From contig NC_079244.1 in assembly GCF_028009165.1 (NCBI RefSeq), positions 3,968,001-4,032,000 of the forward strand: 64,000 nucleotides of DNA, in the 5' to 3' direction. Position numbers and translations under genes: made by a program. Under the pieces are notes generated by a model. It ran no database searches and was not told the DNA's origin. It saw only the letters and a list, made by a program, of their open reading frames with translations. Each line of letters begins with the position of its first letter. Positions within the stretch are counted from its first letter, which is position 1. Below are positions 1 through 11,413 of the stretch, one piece after another. Origin of the DNA: Akanthomyces muscarius. Its lineage: Eukaryota > Ascomycota > Sordariomycetes > Hypocreales > Cordycipitaceae.

Positions 1-2063
1 TTTCATGCGCAACTACACGGAACAAACAGGCGTTGCCTTTCTTACTGCAGAGCAGCGATCCTGGCTGGAATTAAGAAAGCTCCTCCGGCAAATATCTCCG
101 TCCAAGAGCTCCTATAATGACAAGGGCAAAGAGTGGAAGCGATGGTGCCACAAGAGAGCCATTGAGAAACGTGGCAAGTGGTACCAAATGGTCACATTGG
201 TACTTGTTCTTCATCTTGTCCTCCTCGTTGCGGAGTTCAACAATGAGCCGCGATGGTGGGCTCGAACACGAGAATATGTATCTTTGTTATTCATCCTGAT
301 ATACGGGGGCAACATCGCAATTCGCATATCTGGACTTGGCTGGAGCAGATTCAGGAAAAGTTCATGGGACCTCTATGCTTTGGTAGTGGTCTCAGGAGCG
401 TTTATCGCCACGCTTTCACTTCTGATTGCCAACACCCGTGGTGAGGCTTACGAACAGCTGTATAAAATATTCTTGGTGGCGATTATTCTCCTGCTCATTC
501 CAAGAAACGACGCATTGGACCAACTTTTCAAAACCGCGGCGGCTAGTCTGACGGTCATCAGCAATTTGCTAGCCACCTGGCTTGTTCTATTCTTGGTATT
601 CGCTATCGCAATGACGCAGGCCTTCAGCTTAACACGATTTGGTGGGCAAGAAACGAGCGATCTGAACTTCCGTACAGTACCCAACGCGCTCATTTTATTA
701 TTTCGAATGAGTTTGGGAGAAGGCTGGAATCAAATCATGGAAGACTACGCCGGCATTGAGCCACCTCTTTGCGTGAAGGATTCGACGTTCTTCGACAGTG
801 ACTGCGGAAGCAAGCCTTGGGCGAGAATACTGTTTGTCGGGTGGAACATCATCAGCATGTACATCTTCGTCAATCTTTTCGTTTCTCTTATCTATGAGAG
901 CTTCAGCTATGTCTATCAGCGATCCAGTGGCATGGCAGTTGTTGACAGAGAAGAGATACGCCGCTTCAAAGAAGCATGGAGAAGCGTTGATCCTGCTGGC
1001 ACTGGGTATATTACAAAGGACCAATTTCCCCGTTTGCTTGGTGAGCTCTCTGGCATTTTCCAAATGAGGATCTACGACCCAGAAGACTCCGTCTCCCAAA
1101 TCCTTGACGACGTGCGTGACGATGTGAGGATGTCGCGTCATTCCTCCATGGTGGCCTCGAATACCAAAAGCGATATCGATCTTGGCAGACTTAATCGAAG
1201 GTTGTCAAATCTTGATATTGAGAAAATTCGAACCAGACGCCGGGTATTCAACGTTTTTTACGAGGAAGTTCTTGTTGCGGCAGATCCTGATAGAGGTATC
1301 GCGTTCTCAGACGTTCTACTTATCCTTGCTCACTACAAGATCATAAATGATAGCAAGAGTCTCAGGTCAGCAGCATCCATCGTACCGCTTATGACCAGGC
1401 GCATCATTACTAACTATTGATAGATTGGATGAGTTTCTCCGACGAAGAGCTAGACTTCAACGCGTGGATGAAGAAATCCGACGAAGAACTGTTTTGGGTT
1501 TTTTTGACACACTGTAGGTGCGATCGGTGGGAAACATTTGCGCGATCATGGTTGAAACTGATTGACATCACAGATACTGGTCGAGGAAATTTAAACAACA
1601 CATGAATATGAAGCGTGCGGCGCGCATGACCATGGTCCCTCAACTAAGTGTACCTGAAATTTTGGTCGATGACGAGGAGCCAGACGTGGACACAGCTGTT
1701 GGTGCCTCCGGTAAAACGAACAGGCCGCTCCTTCCAAGCCTCAACACCAATGTGGAGACGCCGAAGAGGCCATCAGTTTGGGCAGGCGAAATCTCGCCAC
1801 GAGACTCCGGTACTCAGCACCCGCTGAGCTTCCCCAGGACGTCGGGAGGAGGGATTTCCCCGCCGGCCAGCCCAATGCGGACAAGTTTCCAACTCAGCCC
1901 CTCGGATGCTTCTAATGCGGAAGCCGATCGCAGAGGTAGATCCTTGAGCCCCGCGCAGGCCCGTGGCATGTTGGATGATTCTGTCTGGGTGGAAAGCATT
2001 CGAAAAAGCAAAACTCTTCGTCGCTCAGACAAGACTTCTTATAGATATGGAGATATCGGTTAA
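1..2063 (+). CDS. CCH1: Cch1-type voltage-gated calcium channel, C-terminal part (5' truncated by window)
   Basis: The pore-forming subunit of the fungal high-affinity plasma-membrane calcium channel; only the last ~647 residues are inside the window. Exons read <2..1365, 1424..1513, 1574..2063; the junctions give ..KSLRLDEFL.. and ..FFDTLYWSRKF.., and the intron branch point TACTAAC lies at 1407-1413. The segment holds the fourth channel repeat: several hydrophobic helices (about 180-640), then the P-loop with the selectivity-type motif LGEGW (about 713-727) and the last helix (about 835-900). An EF-hand-like stretch (DPAGTGYITKDQF, about 990-1030) follows, as in voltage-gated calcium channels. 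The tail is Ser/Pro-rich and probably disordered. The S4 segment of this repeat has few basic residues, a known trait of fungal Cch1. Family call is firm; earlier repeats lie upstream of the window. Confidence 0.9.
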
Positions 2064-3907
2064 AGCTACTCAGCAATCGGTTTGAGTATCTGCTACGTTT
2101 GCTTAGCTTTACTGGCAAAAACAGCCTTGTGATCGATAGGTGCCAACGGCGTTGGGTATTTCGGCACGACCTTTGATATTTGTCCTTCAGACCAGGGCTA
2201 GAGCTGAACAATGTATACAAAGGCGCGCTCACTCTGAATGTTTCCTTAGTGGAATTTCAACCAATGGAAGTGTATTTCCAGCGGTAAGCCGATGGCTGCC
2301 GGATGTGGTAAGGAGACTATCCTGGCAGCCTCCTGAAAATCGTGTAACAATCCGGGAAGAAGCCAGTATGAATCTCAAACACTGCATCGAAGTCTTACTA
2401 GTGGATTTTCTATTTTTCTTTCGGCCAATGCGACGAAGTCAAGGTAACGCTTTTGCCAGCGCTGCATAAAATTTCTGCACGCCGCTTTCAGGAGCTGATG
2501 CTGCGTTGGTTTCAGAGCTGGAGACGCGCTATTCTGGCTGTCGCAAATGCAGCATGCCTGAAACAGCTTCGGACATGCCACAAAACTGCAGGCTTGCTCT
2601 AAGTAACCCTTGTTTCTCATCATTATAATATCCAGGCTGAAAGATGCGGCCTCGTTCATGCGCATGGTTCGTTGTATAGTAGTTTAAATAGGCTGTCAGC
2701 CCGTGTATCTACAGGAAGCACTAATCATCTCTTTGCAACAATTCCGCTTCCGTCTCGGCACCACGATCACCCCTTCTCTACTACATTCTCTTCAGTTTAT
2801 GCTGGGAAATTGAGTGGTTTTCTCGCAACTGAATTTGCGAAGAATTCTTTCTGCCCGAGTTTTGAATTCGCAACTACTTTGCAGCAGGCTGTGGCGCATT
2901 TGGGCATTCAAGGGAGCGCGTACTAACTGGACCATCAGTTTCCCGCCCTGCCCTCTTGCCAATAATACCAGCACGCAGACTATCGATCCAATTCACGTCC
3001 AATATCATATATCCAACAGCTAACGGGCCGTTTTATTGAACTGCAAGGATACTGCTGTTGTCCCTATTTAACTGTCTGGAGCTCGCACTTCTTTTCGCAG
3101 TGCATACACACATTTTTTCTTTCCTTTTATACAAGCGTGGCAATCTTTAAACCTGCGAACGAATACAGCTTGCTGGCAGTACAAAAAATCGACGCGATAA
3201 TACCAACAACGTCGATATGGCTGCATCACGATTTCAACACAACAAAATGTCGGGCAATATTCGCGCCGCTATTCGCATTGTTCCATCGCAAAGCCATACC
3301 CGCAGCATAGCCCCGCCATCCAGCTTTATGGGCTTTAGTGCCGCCGTCACAATCAACAGCATCATAAATAGGCAGCCATCCATTGTTGGACTTGTGCAAG
3401 AACGAACTAGCTTCCCGACAGAACTCGGCCTTCTGGAGCCTCGGCCATTGGTATACTGGAGCAGCGTGGAGGACAGAATTGGCTGCCTGTGAAGAACAAG
3501 CAGTTGTTCTAGCCAAGCCGAACAAGAACGCCGACAGCGCATCCATTTCTTTCTTACATTTTGAAATCCCATTTACCCAGCCCCAGTGGCTTGCGGATAT
3601 TTTATTCAGGGAGACTGATCTTCCTTTGTGGCGCAGAGCAGTCGATGGCGAGCTTTGGTATTATACAGAGAATACAAATACATTTTGTCGTTGGCCAGTT
3701 GCTCCGAATCCTTTGCCTGTCGTATAGAGACAGGGTCAGAGAAATCAATCTCAGAGAGCATTTGGAAATGAACTTTTGTTTTTAGCTCATGGCCAATACT
3801 GCCGCACATACCACGTGATAATATTTGTCTAACAATGATATGAATTGGAGGGTCTAAGAGCCAATTGTTTCAGAAGCAGAAGCTAGCGCTGGTATTGATA
3901 AAACAAA
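2064..3907. other. Intergenic, no gene seen
   Basis: About 1.8 kb between the convergent ends of CCH1 (+) and the small membrane protein gene (-). Short open frames up to 114 codons occur on both strands, but none has recognisable domain content, convincing splice signals or a plausible start context. I see no repeat or RNA gene here. Confidence 0.6.
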
Positions 3908-4258
3908 TTATCCCCCCAGGAGCCTAGACATGAGGATCTTGAGTACGTACAGAGCCGCTGTTGTCCCAGCCGCCGCGACCACAGCGAGCCCCACGAGCAC
4001 TGTGCTGCGAAGCCGGAAAGCATCCTCAGCTTCCATCTTCATGAGCTTCTTTTGTTTGCTGTGATAGTACCACGGCTCATGGACGCCACCTGGTTTCTGC
4101 CGCACGTCTTCATACGGGTCTTTCTGGTACAAAAGATCGTGCAACCAGTTTGGTAATCTACTTCGGGACTCGGCGTGTGTGTGCATCCGCAGCCGAGAGT
4201 AGTAGATGTCGACAAGAATGAGTGATACCAGGAACGACGCGAAATTGAGTGGCGTCAT
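3908..4258 (-). CDS. Small conserved-looking two-helix membrane protein, unknown function
   Basis: A 116-residue protein read from a single exon. It has an N-terminal hydrophobic helix (residues about 5-20, NFASFLVSLILVDIYY), a polar and basic middle with a WLHDLLYQKDPYEDVRQ segment, and a second helix near the C-terminus (about 87-110, TVLVGLAVVAAAGTTAALYV). This topology suggests a small integral membrane protein of ER or mitochondria; no catalytic motif is visible. I believe comparable small proteins occur in other Sordariomycetes but cannot name a family. The first ATG of the frame is used; an additional 5' exon cannot be excluded. It lies downstream of HIS1 on the same strand, separated by 0.8 kb, so no functional link is implied. 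Confidence 0.65.
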   Translation of the reverse strand: MTPLNFASFLVSLILVDIYYSRLRMHTHAESRSRLPNWLHDLLYQKDPYEDVRQKPGGVHEPWYYHSKQKKLMKMEAEDAFRLRSTVLVGLAVVAAAGTTAALYVLKILMSRLLGG

Positions 4259-5077
4259 AATTATCTATTGGTTTACGCATTAGAAGATGCCGGTAGTTGT
4301 GAGACGGGCGCGATTCAAGCATGGCCGACACAGAAGACAGGCGGCACGCGTACCTTGTACAATGTCGAAGGTTCAACCACATCTTCTGGCAGTTCAGCAC
4401 GAAGTGTTGGGGAGCGTGGTGGTGACGACGGCGGCGTTGCCATAGTTCCAGAAGACGAAGACGCCATTCCTGCAGCCTAACAGTGTCATAGGACCAGCTT
4501 AGAACGTGTAAAATCGATGGACAGAGGCTGATCTTGGAAGAATGGAACAGCTTCGTGCGGAATATCCGTTCAATCGTCGACAGATTTGTTAGTGATTGCG
4601 CACTAAAACCGTGTCCGACTGTTCCGGGCGGTCATCAGCCACTGGCCGCTCGATCCGGTATAGGCACGTACCTAGGTAACTAGCCATGTAGGTATGTACA
4701 CTACGCCCTATTTTAGTTGAGGCGCCACCGGAAGAAAGGTATGTACACTACGCCCTATTTTAGTTGAGGCGCCACCGGAAGAAAGCTACCTACAGAACGA
4801 GAACGCTGGCGGTCATTTGCTTTCTTGGTTGCGACTCTAAATGAGTAGATTTTCTGCGAAGTTTCGATCATCAGAATAAGGGACAAAAAACTTTTAGACG
4901 CCGTCCAAAATACTACTTTCTAGACCAGCTGACAACGCACCTAGAATTGTAACATGGTAGCTTGCACTAACTTGTCACCTACGATGACCACGCAAACTCA
5001 GACCCAGACATGCTCGGGGTACATTGTAACATTTTGCATTAGAGCCCATATCATCTCGGCTTCAAATATTCTCAAGT
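4259..5077. other. Intergenic, between HIS1 and the small membrane protein
   Basis: About 0.8 kb holding the 5' region of the small membrane protein gene and the 3' flank of HIS1. It contains the palindrome TACCTAGGTA (4669-4678) and a 47-bp tandem duplication listed separately. No convincing coding exon is seen. Confidence 0.6.
4691..4785. repeat. Perfect 47-bp tandem duplication
   Basis: The unit starting GGTATGTACACTACGCCC and ending GGAAGAAA occupies 4691-4737 and is repeated identically at 4738-4784, with one further matching base. There is no mismatch between copies, so the duplication is recent or maintained. It lies in the 5' flank of the 116-residue membrane protein gene. Confidence 0.95.
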
Positions 5078-6237
5078 CTACCGAGTGTTATGGATGTCGA
5101 GAACGAGAATATCCTGGGCCCCTACGCGGGTTAATTCATCCATAACGAGAGCGATCTTCTTCTTCTCAACCATGGAGCTGACAGCGACCCAACCGTCAGC
5201 GTCAAGCTGGGTAATGGTGGCGGCACGCTTCCCAGGAGTGATCTTGGTCGCTTCAACAAGCTTAGAGCGTTCCACGTTGTACTGGCACAGCACAAACTTT
5301 TGCGCTGTAATGACACCGCGAATTCGCGAGGCAATAAGTTCGACCAACTCAGCGTTGGATGGTTTTGTTGACTTGATCAGGATAGCACTGGACTCGACCA
5401 CAGTATCGATTGCTTTCAGACCAGCGGCGCGCATCGTTTCTCCGGATTCTGTCCCTGAGTTAGCCACTACTTATTTGTGACTTCAGCGTTATATCATGTA
5501 GCTCACCAACGAGATCGACAATGCCCTCAGCGACACCAAGAGCGCAAGCAGCCTCAACACTACCGCTGAGTTCAATGATGTTGGTGCGTAAAGGCTGGGC
5601 AGGAGGCTGCTCATCCGACGCCGGGTCAAGCCCAGCCTCGATCCTGGCAAAGTGTTCCGCGGCCAGGTTCGGGAAGCTGGTACCTATGGTGAGGCCGATC
5701 AAATCCTTGGTCGATGAGTATTTGCCCTTATCGGCAACCTGTACCTGGAGCTTGCAGGCGCCGAAACCCAAGTCCATTACCGTCTCGCAACCGGCGCCTT
5801 TATCAGCGGCAGGCGTGTGGGTTTTAACGCCGGCAGCATACTCCTTTACTTGATCCCAGCCAGTAATACCGAGGTCGACTCGTCCCTGGCCGACAAAAGT
5901 TGGGATGTCGGCAGCGGGAAGAAATATCAGCGCAATGGGGAGGTTCTTGACGAGGGCAATATCGAGACGATTTTCGCGGCGGAATTGTATGTCGGCACCT
6001 TCGAGCAGGTTCAGGGTGGCGGCATTGAGACGGCCCTCTGTAAAGGAGTGTTAGTACCCTGCCCAGAGTTTTGCCAAGTTCTCACGGCGACACATCGCCC
6101 TTACTCTTTGGAACTGCAAACAGAAGCCGCCCTTCTAGGCTGTTGGCGAAAAAAAGTTAGCAGCAGGACGCGGGGCAAGCCGCCGCGGTGGTGACCAGCG
6201 GAGTGCCAAGTATTCCTTACTGGTTGACAAGATCCAT
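5078..6237 (-). CDS. HIS1: ATP phosphoribosyltransferase (histidine biosynthesis, step 1)
   Basis: Catalyses the first committed step of histidine synthesis, joining ATP and PRPP (EC 2.4.2.17), normally feedback-inhibited by histidine. Four exons on the minus strand: 6221..6237, 6105..6139, 5507..6037, 5078..5448, giving 317 residues, close to fungal family length. The N-terminus reads MDLVNHLEGRLLFAVPKKGR, where the first two exons (17 and 35 nt) supply the conserved start. The catalytic HisG part includes GADIQFRREN, FLPAADIPTFVGQGRVDLGITG and a PRPP-loop-like SGSVEAACALGVAEGIVDL. The junction to exon 4 restores VDLVESGETMRAAGL. The C-terminal HisG_C (ACT-like) regulatory domain covers about the last 110 residues. 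The intron before exon 3 has TACTAAC. Two TGACTCA elements lie just upstream, so general amino-acid control is likely. Confidence 0.95.
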
Positions 6238-6243
6238 GACTCA
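6237..6243. promoter_or_regulatory. TGACTCA element at the HIS1 start (Cpc1/Gcn4-type)
   Basis: A perfect TGACTCA heptamer directly at the HIS1 start; its first base is complementary to the A of the ATG. This is the consensus of the bZIP regulator Gcn4/Cpc1 of general amino-acid control. Its position at the start codon is unusual, so it may act only if transcription starts further upstream. Confidence 0.45.
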
Positions 6244-8900
6244 AGAAGAGGACGAGGAATTTGAGAAGCGAGCAATTCCAATTGCTGCGAAATGTTGAAT
6301 TCAAGCCGAGTCGAATGGGAGACCAAGGTTGAAATAGCTATCGTGACTCAATGCTAGCCACCTGGATGGCGCTCTCGAATTTGTGCTCCGACAGCGGGGC
6401 AAACCGACGTACGTACATACTGGTACAGTTGAGTGGTTAAGTGTTGAGTGGGGGAGTGGGTGCACGCCCTGGGCAAATTCTCAGCTGCCTACCGTACCTA
6501 CGGGGGCCTACCTACCTACCTACTCCCTAGGTAGTGATGGGCAGTGTGTAGGTACCTTATTATCATCAGTAGTGGGCTGTAACTTTTAGCGCGCCCGTGG
6601 CCCGAGACTGGTGCTTGTACTGGTAGGTGGGCCATCACCAGGTGCCCGACTGGCTGGACAGCATATCCTAATAAGGCACCTGTCCCTAGTCGGTCAATAA
6701 ATAGGCGTGGCACCACTTGCCGTGTACCATCTGAAGCTTGCGGCATCAGAAATCACCAATGAATAGGTAGCCTAGTGCAAAACTTACCTTCTGTCAGCTT
6801 TCGGAGGCCGATAATTGCAGATTTGCGCAAGTTTGCAATCTCCGCGAAGTCATGATTACTCTCTAGATACATCAAGTGAAGTCCGTCTTTTCCAGCTCCT
6901 TAAGAATGGCCATAGTTCTACCAGTAGAAGAAAAGAAAACAGGCCCGGAAACAGCCCGGAAACGGTCCGGGAGAGGCATGGAGCAACAGCCACGAAAAGA
7001 GCAAAGATCATGACGTATGGCCACGACGCAGAATCACCAGTCTCAACCTTACTGGATGACCGAGTGTACAAGTTAATGCTTCGATGGCTGTGGATGGGAG
7101 CAGAACTTGACATGTCGGACGAGGCCCGTGCAACGGCAATCTAGTTTTGCAGCTGGGTCTCAGTTCTGCTCTGGCCCAGCCGCGACGGCGAACGTCGCGA
7201 AGCGGCAACAGCAACCTCAGCCAAGCATCGCTTGATTTGACGGATAATAATACGAAAAATTAGTGCATAATGTCCTGACTCTACGCTGAACGCTGCGTAG
7301 TTCAATTTCAAATCACTTTAGCCTGCGATGATCATCGTGAAGCAGGCAAAGGTACGGATAGGCAGGCGCGTATCCTGGGTTGCAGGGCACAGCAAGCTAC
7401 AGAGTTGTCAATCACATCGGCTGCCGGTATCCGTAGTGATAGCTTTTGCAGTCTTTGACAGCATTGTATAACCAGCAAGTTCTTGTATTAGGAGCAAAAT
7501 CTGCGCTTCTTCGCGAGCTTGTCTGAGCTGCCGACTTCAAAGCTCTCCGGCTGGTCGCCGATGAGAGATAGCGCGTCCATCATGAGACCAGCGCGTGCGG
7601 GCCATGGGCTTGCGAGTTTCACGCTATGGATCTGTTCTTTGCATCTAGTTTGCTATGCAGTACGGAGTACTGCGTACCTGCTTCCCTTTCTCGTACTGGT
7701 AAACACTCGCAAATAGCTCCCTTGGCGAAAGTCAGAGCCCCTCGGGGCAGTCCAGTCCTGCCTGATGGGTCTAGCTGCTCACTGGTATTAGATGCTCCTC
7801 GCAGATTCATCCCGTAGTTCCATCCCAACAGCGGCACCCATGTCCGCGCCGCATTGTTGTGTCGAGGCGGCCTGCTAATCTGCCTGCGTTGGCCCCGGCT
7901 AATTCCAGCCAGACAGACATCTTATGCATATCTGATATGAAACCTGACCAGTAGACTTTGTCGCTTTTTGATGCTGCCCCTCCTGCCTGCCTTTCGCTGA
8001 GCAGCGAATCGCCGCGTTTTCAAAAAGACATTGGTAAGTACTTGCAGCTCTTAAAATAGAAACCAGCCGACCTTGAGACCGCTCTCCTCACCTCCTCAGC
8101 GAAGTGTAAGCATGTAGCCATGCTGAAGCATCGAAGCAGATGCCAGCTGCTGAAAGAGTTCGGTTCCGGACGGGCTGTTCCTGGTAGGTACATACAATAA
8201 CTAGTACTTCACGGCATCGTCGTCCCGTTGCCCACTAGCAGGGGGTCGCGGTCAGTACACTTACTAGCGCCCCCGCGAACTATTTGCCATCCATCATGCC
8301 ATCTTCCAACAGGCCATACTATAACTTATCGGGATACAAGCTCGCAAAGGGCCAAGACCGCCTGAATAGTTTGGTAGAGCGCATAAACGGGCCCGACTAA
8401 CACATGAACGTTGTCCTCAATAAAAGTATCGCAACTAGGCATTTCTTTTCCAGCTGCCACAGAGAGCATTATTTAGGTACCAAGGTACTGACTGACTGGC
8501 CCTCACCTGACACCCCGCCACCACCTTCCTCGTTGGCGGCCATTTCTCTTCTGCGCTAACCTGACTAGCCACGGCTGCGCTACTCATTGGAAGGACATGA
8601 AGGTGTGGCTGCTAGCAAAAACCTCGCCAAGGTAAATGCTACTTAATCATTAGGTCCAATTGGTGGTGCCTGCGCTGCTCCTCAAAAACCAAACTCAGAT
8701 GGTGAACAAGCGCTGGCTGCTACGCGCTGCGTCGGTTGCTTCAACCAACGACTCCTCCTCTTCTTGCCACTGTCTCTATCGCCCTGGCCCCCTTTTATCC
8801 TTATGTCACTGCGTGACACTTGAGTGTCAACTAAAGGCGGATTGCCACATAATCCCTCGAACTTCCTGCTACTGCCAGGCTCGAGCTGCACCTCACCAAC
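6238..8900. other. Long shared 5' region between HIS1 and velB
   Basis: About 2.66 kb between the divergent HIS1 (-) and velB (+). It holds the TGACTCA site and clustered TACCTA/TAGGTA motifs (6491-6535, 6549-6559, about 6619, 8180, 8471), plus the partly palindromic TACGGAGTAC at 7661. Short frames occur but none looks like a gene. A long 5' leader or upstream control region for velB is plausible. Confidence 0.55.
6344..6350. promoter_or_regulatory. TGACTCA element about 110 bp upstream of HIS1
   Basis: A second perfect TGACTCA, about 107-113 bp upstream of the HIS1 start, a typical promoter distance for a Gcn4/Cpc1 site. Two copies beside a histidine-biosynthesis gene are more than chance would readily give in about 110 bp. 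Confidence 0.6.
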
Positions 8901-10605
8901 ATGAATCCTCCATATCAGCCGCCCGGTCCACAGCAGGCCTTTCCGAACCCGATGCCACCTCCAGAAGGGCCTCCCAACTACCAGCGCTCGACATCTTCCC
9001 AGCTTCAGCTCCCAGCACCTCGGCAGTTGCTTCAGTACGCCGACTCTTATCGCCATGCCTCCTCTCAGAGCCTTCAGAGCCAGCCGCGTCTTCAGAGTGT
9101 ATCTGCCAGCCTTCCTCCTCACCAACCAAGTGCCCCTCCGCCCCCGCAGCCGCAGCATTATCAGCCGCCTCATCCTCAACAACAGCACCAGCTGCCTGCC
9201 ATAAACCCCAATCACGCTTCGAGAAGGGGGAGCCATGCAGATGAGGCGACACTTGCCCCTGCAAATACTCCCTCAAATGATGCTAAGCCCGCGCAGGCTC
9301 TGCTAACTCCCGTCTCCGACGTGGATTTAGTTGTAGGTTACAAGTATCAGTAAGCTATAGCTAATACCCATCCATTATTGTGCTTGGCTTACCAAGTGTC
9401 GAGGCTCGATGTTATACAACAGCCGAAGCGAGCCCGTATGTGTGGCTTTGGTGACAAGGTAACGGCTTCCTTATGCTGTGCCCCTCTGCCATGCCAATCT
9501 AATGGTGATACAGGATCGTCGGCCCATCACACCCCCACCCTGTGTTCGTCTATCCATAATTGACATTGCCACTGGTAAAGAAATCAATTACAAGTACGTT
9601 ACGACGAAACATACACCGTGAATGGAGCTGACAGTCTACCTTAGCGAAATTGACCACGCCATGTTCGTTCTGAACGTCGATCTTTGGAACGCTGAAGGAA
9701 CAAGGGAGGTAAACCTCGTCCGCTCCTCCGCCGCATCATCATCAGCGTCTTCGTCATCGACAAATGCACCTGGATTTGCCCCCCGGAATGTCGCGGAAGC
9801 ATCGCATGGCATGAGTTCGTTGCCACTGGGGCGCGAAGCGCCTTACAGCCAGCAACGTCCGCCCCCCAATCCACCAGAGTATGCTGGCCATGCAAGCTAT
9901 CATAACGGTAAGCTGCTTCGCAGGCTATCCAAATTACGACGGGATGCTAATTTCCTGATCAGGGAGCAACACATATCGTGGGGGTGGCAACTATGCTCTC
10001 CCATTGCAGCACTACCCGCAGCATCACGGCTATGGAATGGATCAGCCGATGCCGCCTCAAAGCGATGGTGGCCATTCGCGAGCGGCTTCGGCATCTGACG
10101 GTTATGGCCAAGAGCCAGGGGTCATGCCAAGATTGAGTGTCAGTGGAGGGCAGCCACAGGGAATGTTCACACGAAATCTGATTGGAAGCGTTGCTGTCAG
10201 TGCATTCAACTTGTGCGACACAGAAGACAAGCGGGGTATCTGGTTTGTTCTACAAGACCTCAGTGTCCGAACCGAAGGAAATTTCCGGTGAGTCACTTTG
10301 TGCCAATCTGTTCTTCATTGCCAAGCTAAATAAGTTGCGCCAGCCTTCGATTTTCCTTTGTAAACGTAGGTCCACGAGGAGGGCGTGTGCCCCAGGACGG
10401 CAATCCAGCAAAGGTCACCACAGGCCGAGCACCGATTCTCGCGTCTTCTCACAGCGAGGTGTTTAGCGTTTTCTCGGCAAAAAAGTTTCCAGGCGTTTGC
10501 GAAAGCACAGCTCTCAGCAAGACGTTTGCTGCGCAGGGCATCAAAATACCTATTCGCAAGGAGGCTGGCGGCAAGGGCGATGATGAAGACGGCTACGGCG
10601 ACTAG
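8901..10605 (+). CDS. velB: Velvet-domain regulator VelB
   Basis: A fungus-specific regulator that partners VeA and other velvet proteins in the nucleus to control sporulation, light response and secondary metabolism. Six exons: 8901..9349, 9404..9458, 9514..9593, 9645..9907, 9963..10287, 10344..10605; 477 residues. About 150 N-terminal residues are Pro/Gln-rich and low complexity. The velvet domain starts with [14 protein letters not shown] and [13 protein letters not shown], then [18 protein letters not shown]. As is typical of VelB it is split by a long Ser/Pro/Gly/Tyr-rich insert (about 150 residues), and resumes at [42 protein letters not shown] and [16 protein letters not shown]. The end [15 protein letters not shown] is VelB-like. 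All five introns (51-56 nt) have standard borders, and phase is kept across them. Confidence 0.95.
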
Positions 10606-11413
10606 ATTAAAAATGAATAAGGCGGTTAAGTGATTGTTCGGTTTATTTGAAGCTGGCAGTGACCAATGTATTTTTGAACCTCGAGCCAACTCACATCCTT
10701 CTGTAGCTTTGCTCAGACCTTGTAATTCTACGTCTATCTGGATACTTGAAGAACGAGGAGTACTTACCGGACCAATAAGCCAATTGCTTGTTTTGCGAGA
10801 TGTCAGAGCAAGTAGCACAAGTATAAAAGAATCACTGCTAGCCTCGCACCTTGGCGCGATGCTCAAGTCTACTGATCGGCGCTTGGGAGTTAGTTGGTAC
10901 TTTTAATTGGAAGAAACTGGTCGGCGGTTTGGCTGGGGTTTGCTGCACAGTGCACTGGGCGCTCCCAAACTGTCTGTCACTCGCCAATACTGAAGGCGCG
11001 CAGCAAGCTAGGCAAATTGTAGTCTGCTGAGCCCGTGGCGCAAACTTTGAGGTTTGTTGGAGGGGAAAAAACTTGGCTTCTTGCCAAGAACATTCTTCAC
11101 GAGATTCCTGACCTTGAACTCTTTAGTTCCCTCATGAAAATTGGCTCCTCACCTCCCAAAACCAGCCTGTTTTCCCACCATCTTCTTTCTGTTTTACCCC
11201 GTACGCTTCCGCGACCGCCAAACTCAAACCTTCGCAGCCAACTTTCGTTCCACCCTCTTTTTGAGGTCACCAATCTCCCGCTCAACAGCCGTTTCGCTTT
11301 TGTGCCCAGCCCTTTGCGAGCAGCGGTGATTGGCGCACGCAAGTTTCCCTGCGCACTTTGCTACTGCCTCTCTTGCGCGACTCGGCGGCGCCGACCGACT
11401 TGCTTCACGAACC
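10606..11413. other. Intergenic between velB and the GRGGxGN-repeat gene
   Basis: About 0.8 kb containing the velB 3' flank and the promoter of the next gene. From about 11130 the top strand becomes pyrimidine-rich, a common fungal promoter/5'-UTR trait. A 183-codon antisense frame overlaps the velB last exon but has no protein-like character. Confidence 0.55.

Noticed and set aside
8682..9276. Long antisense frames opposite velB exon 1
   Set aside because: They are mirror images of a low-complexity Pro/Gln-rich coding exon; no start context, introns or domain.
10315..10866. 183-codon minus-strand frame overlapping velB exon 6
   Set aside because: Overlaps a firmly supported exon and lacks family-like motifs.
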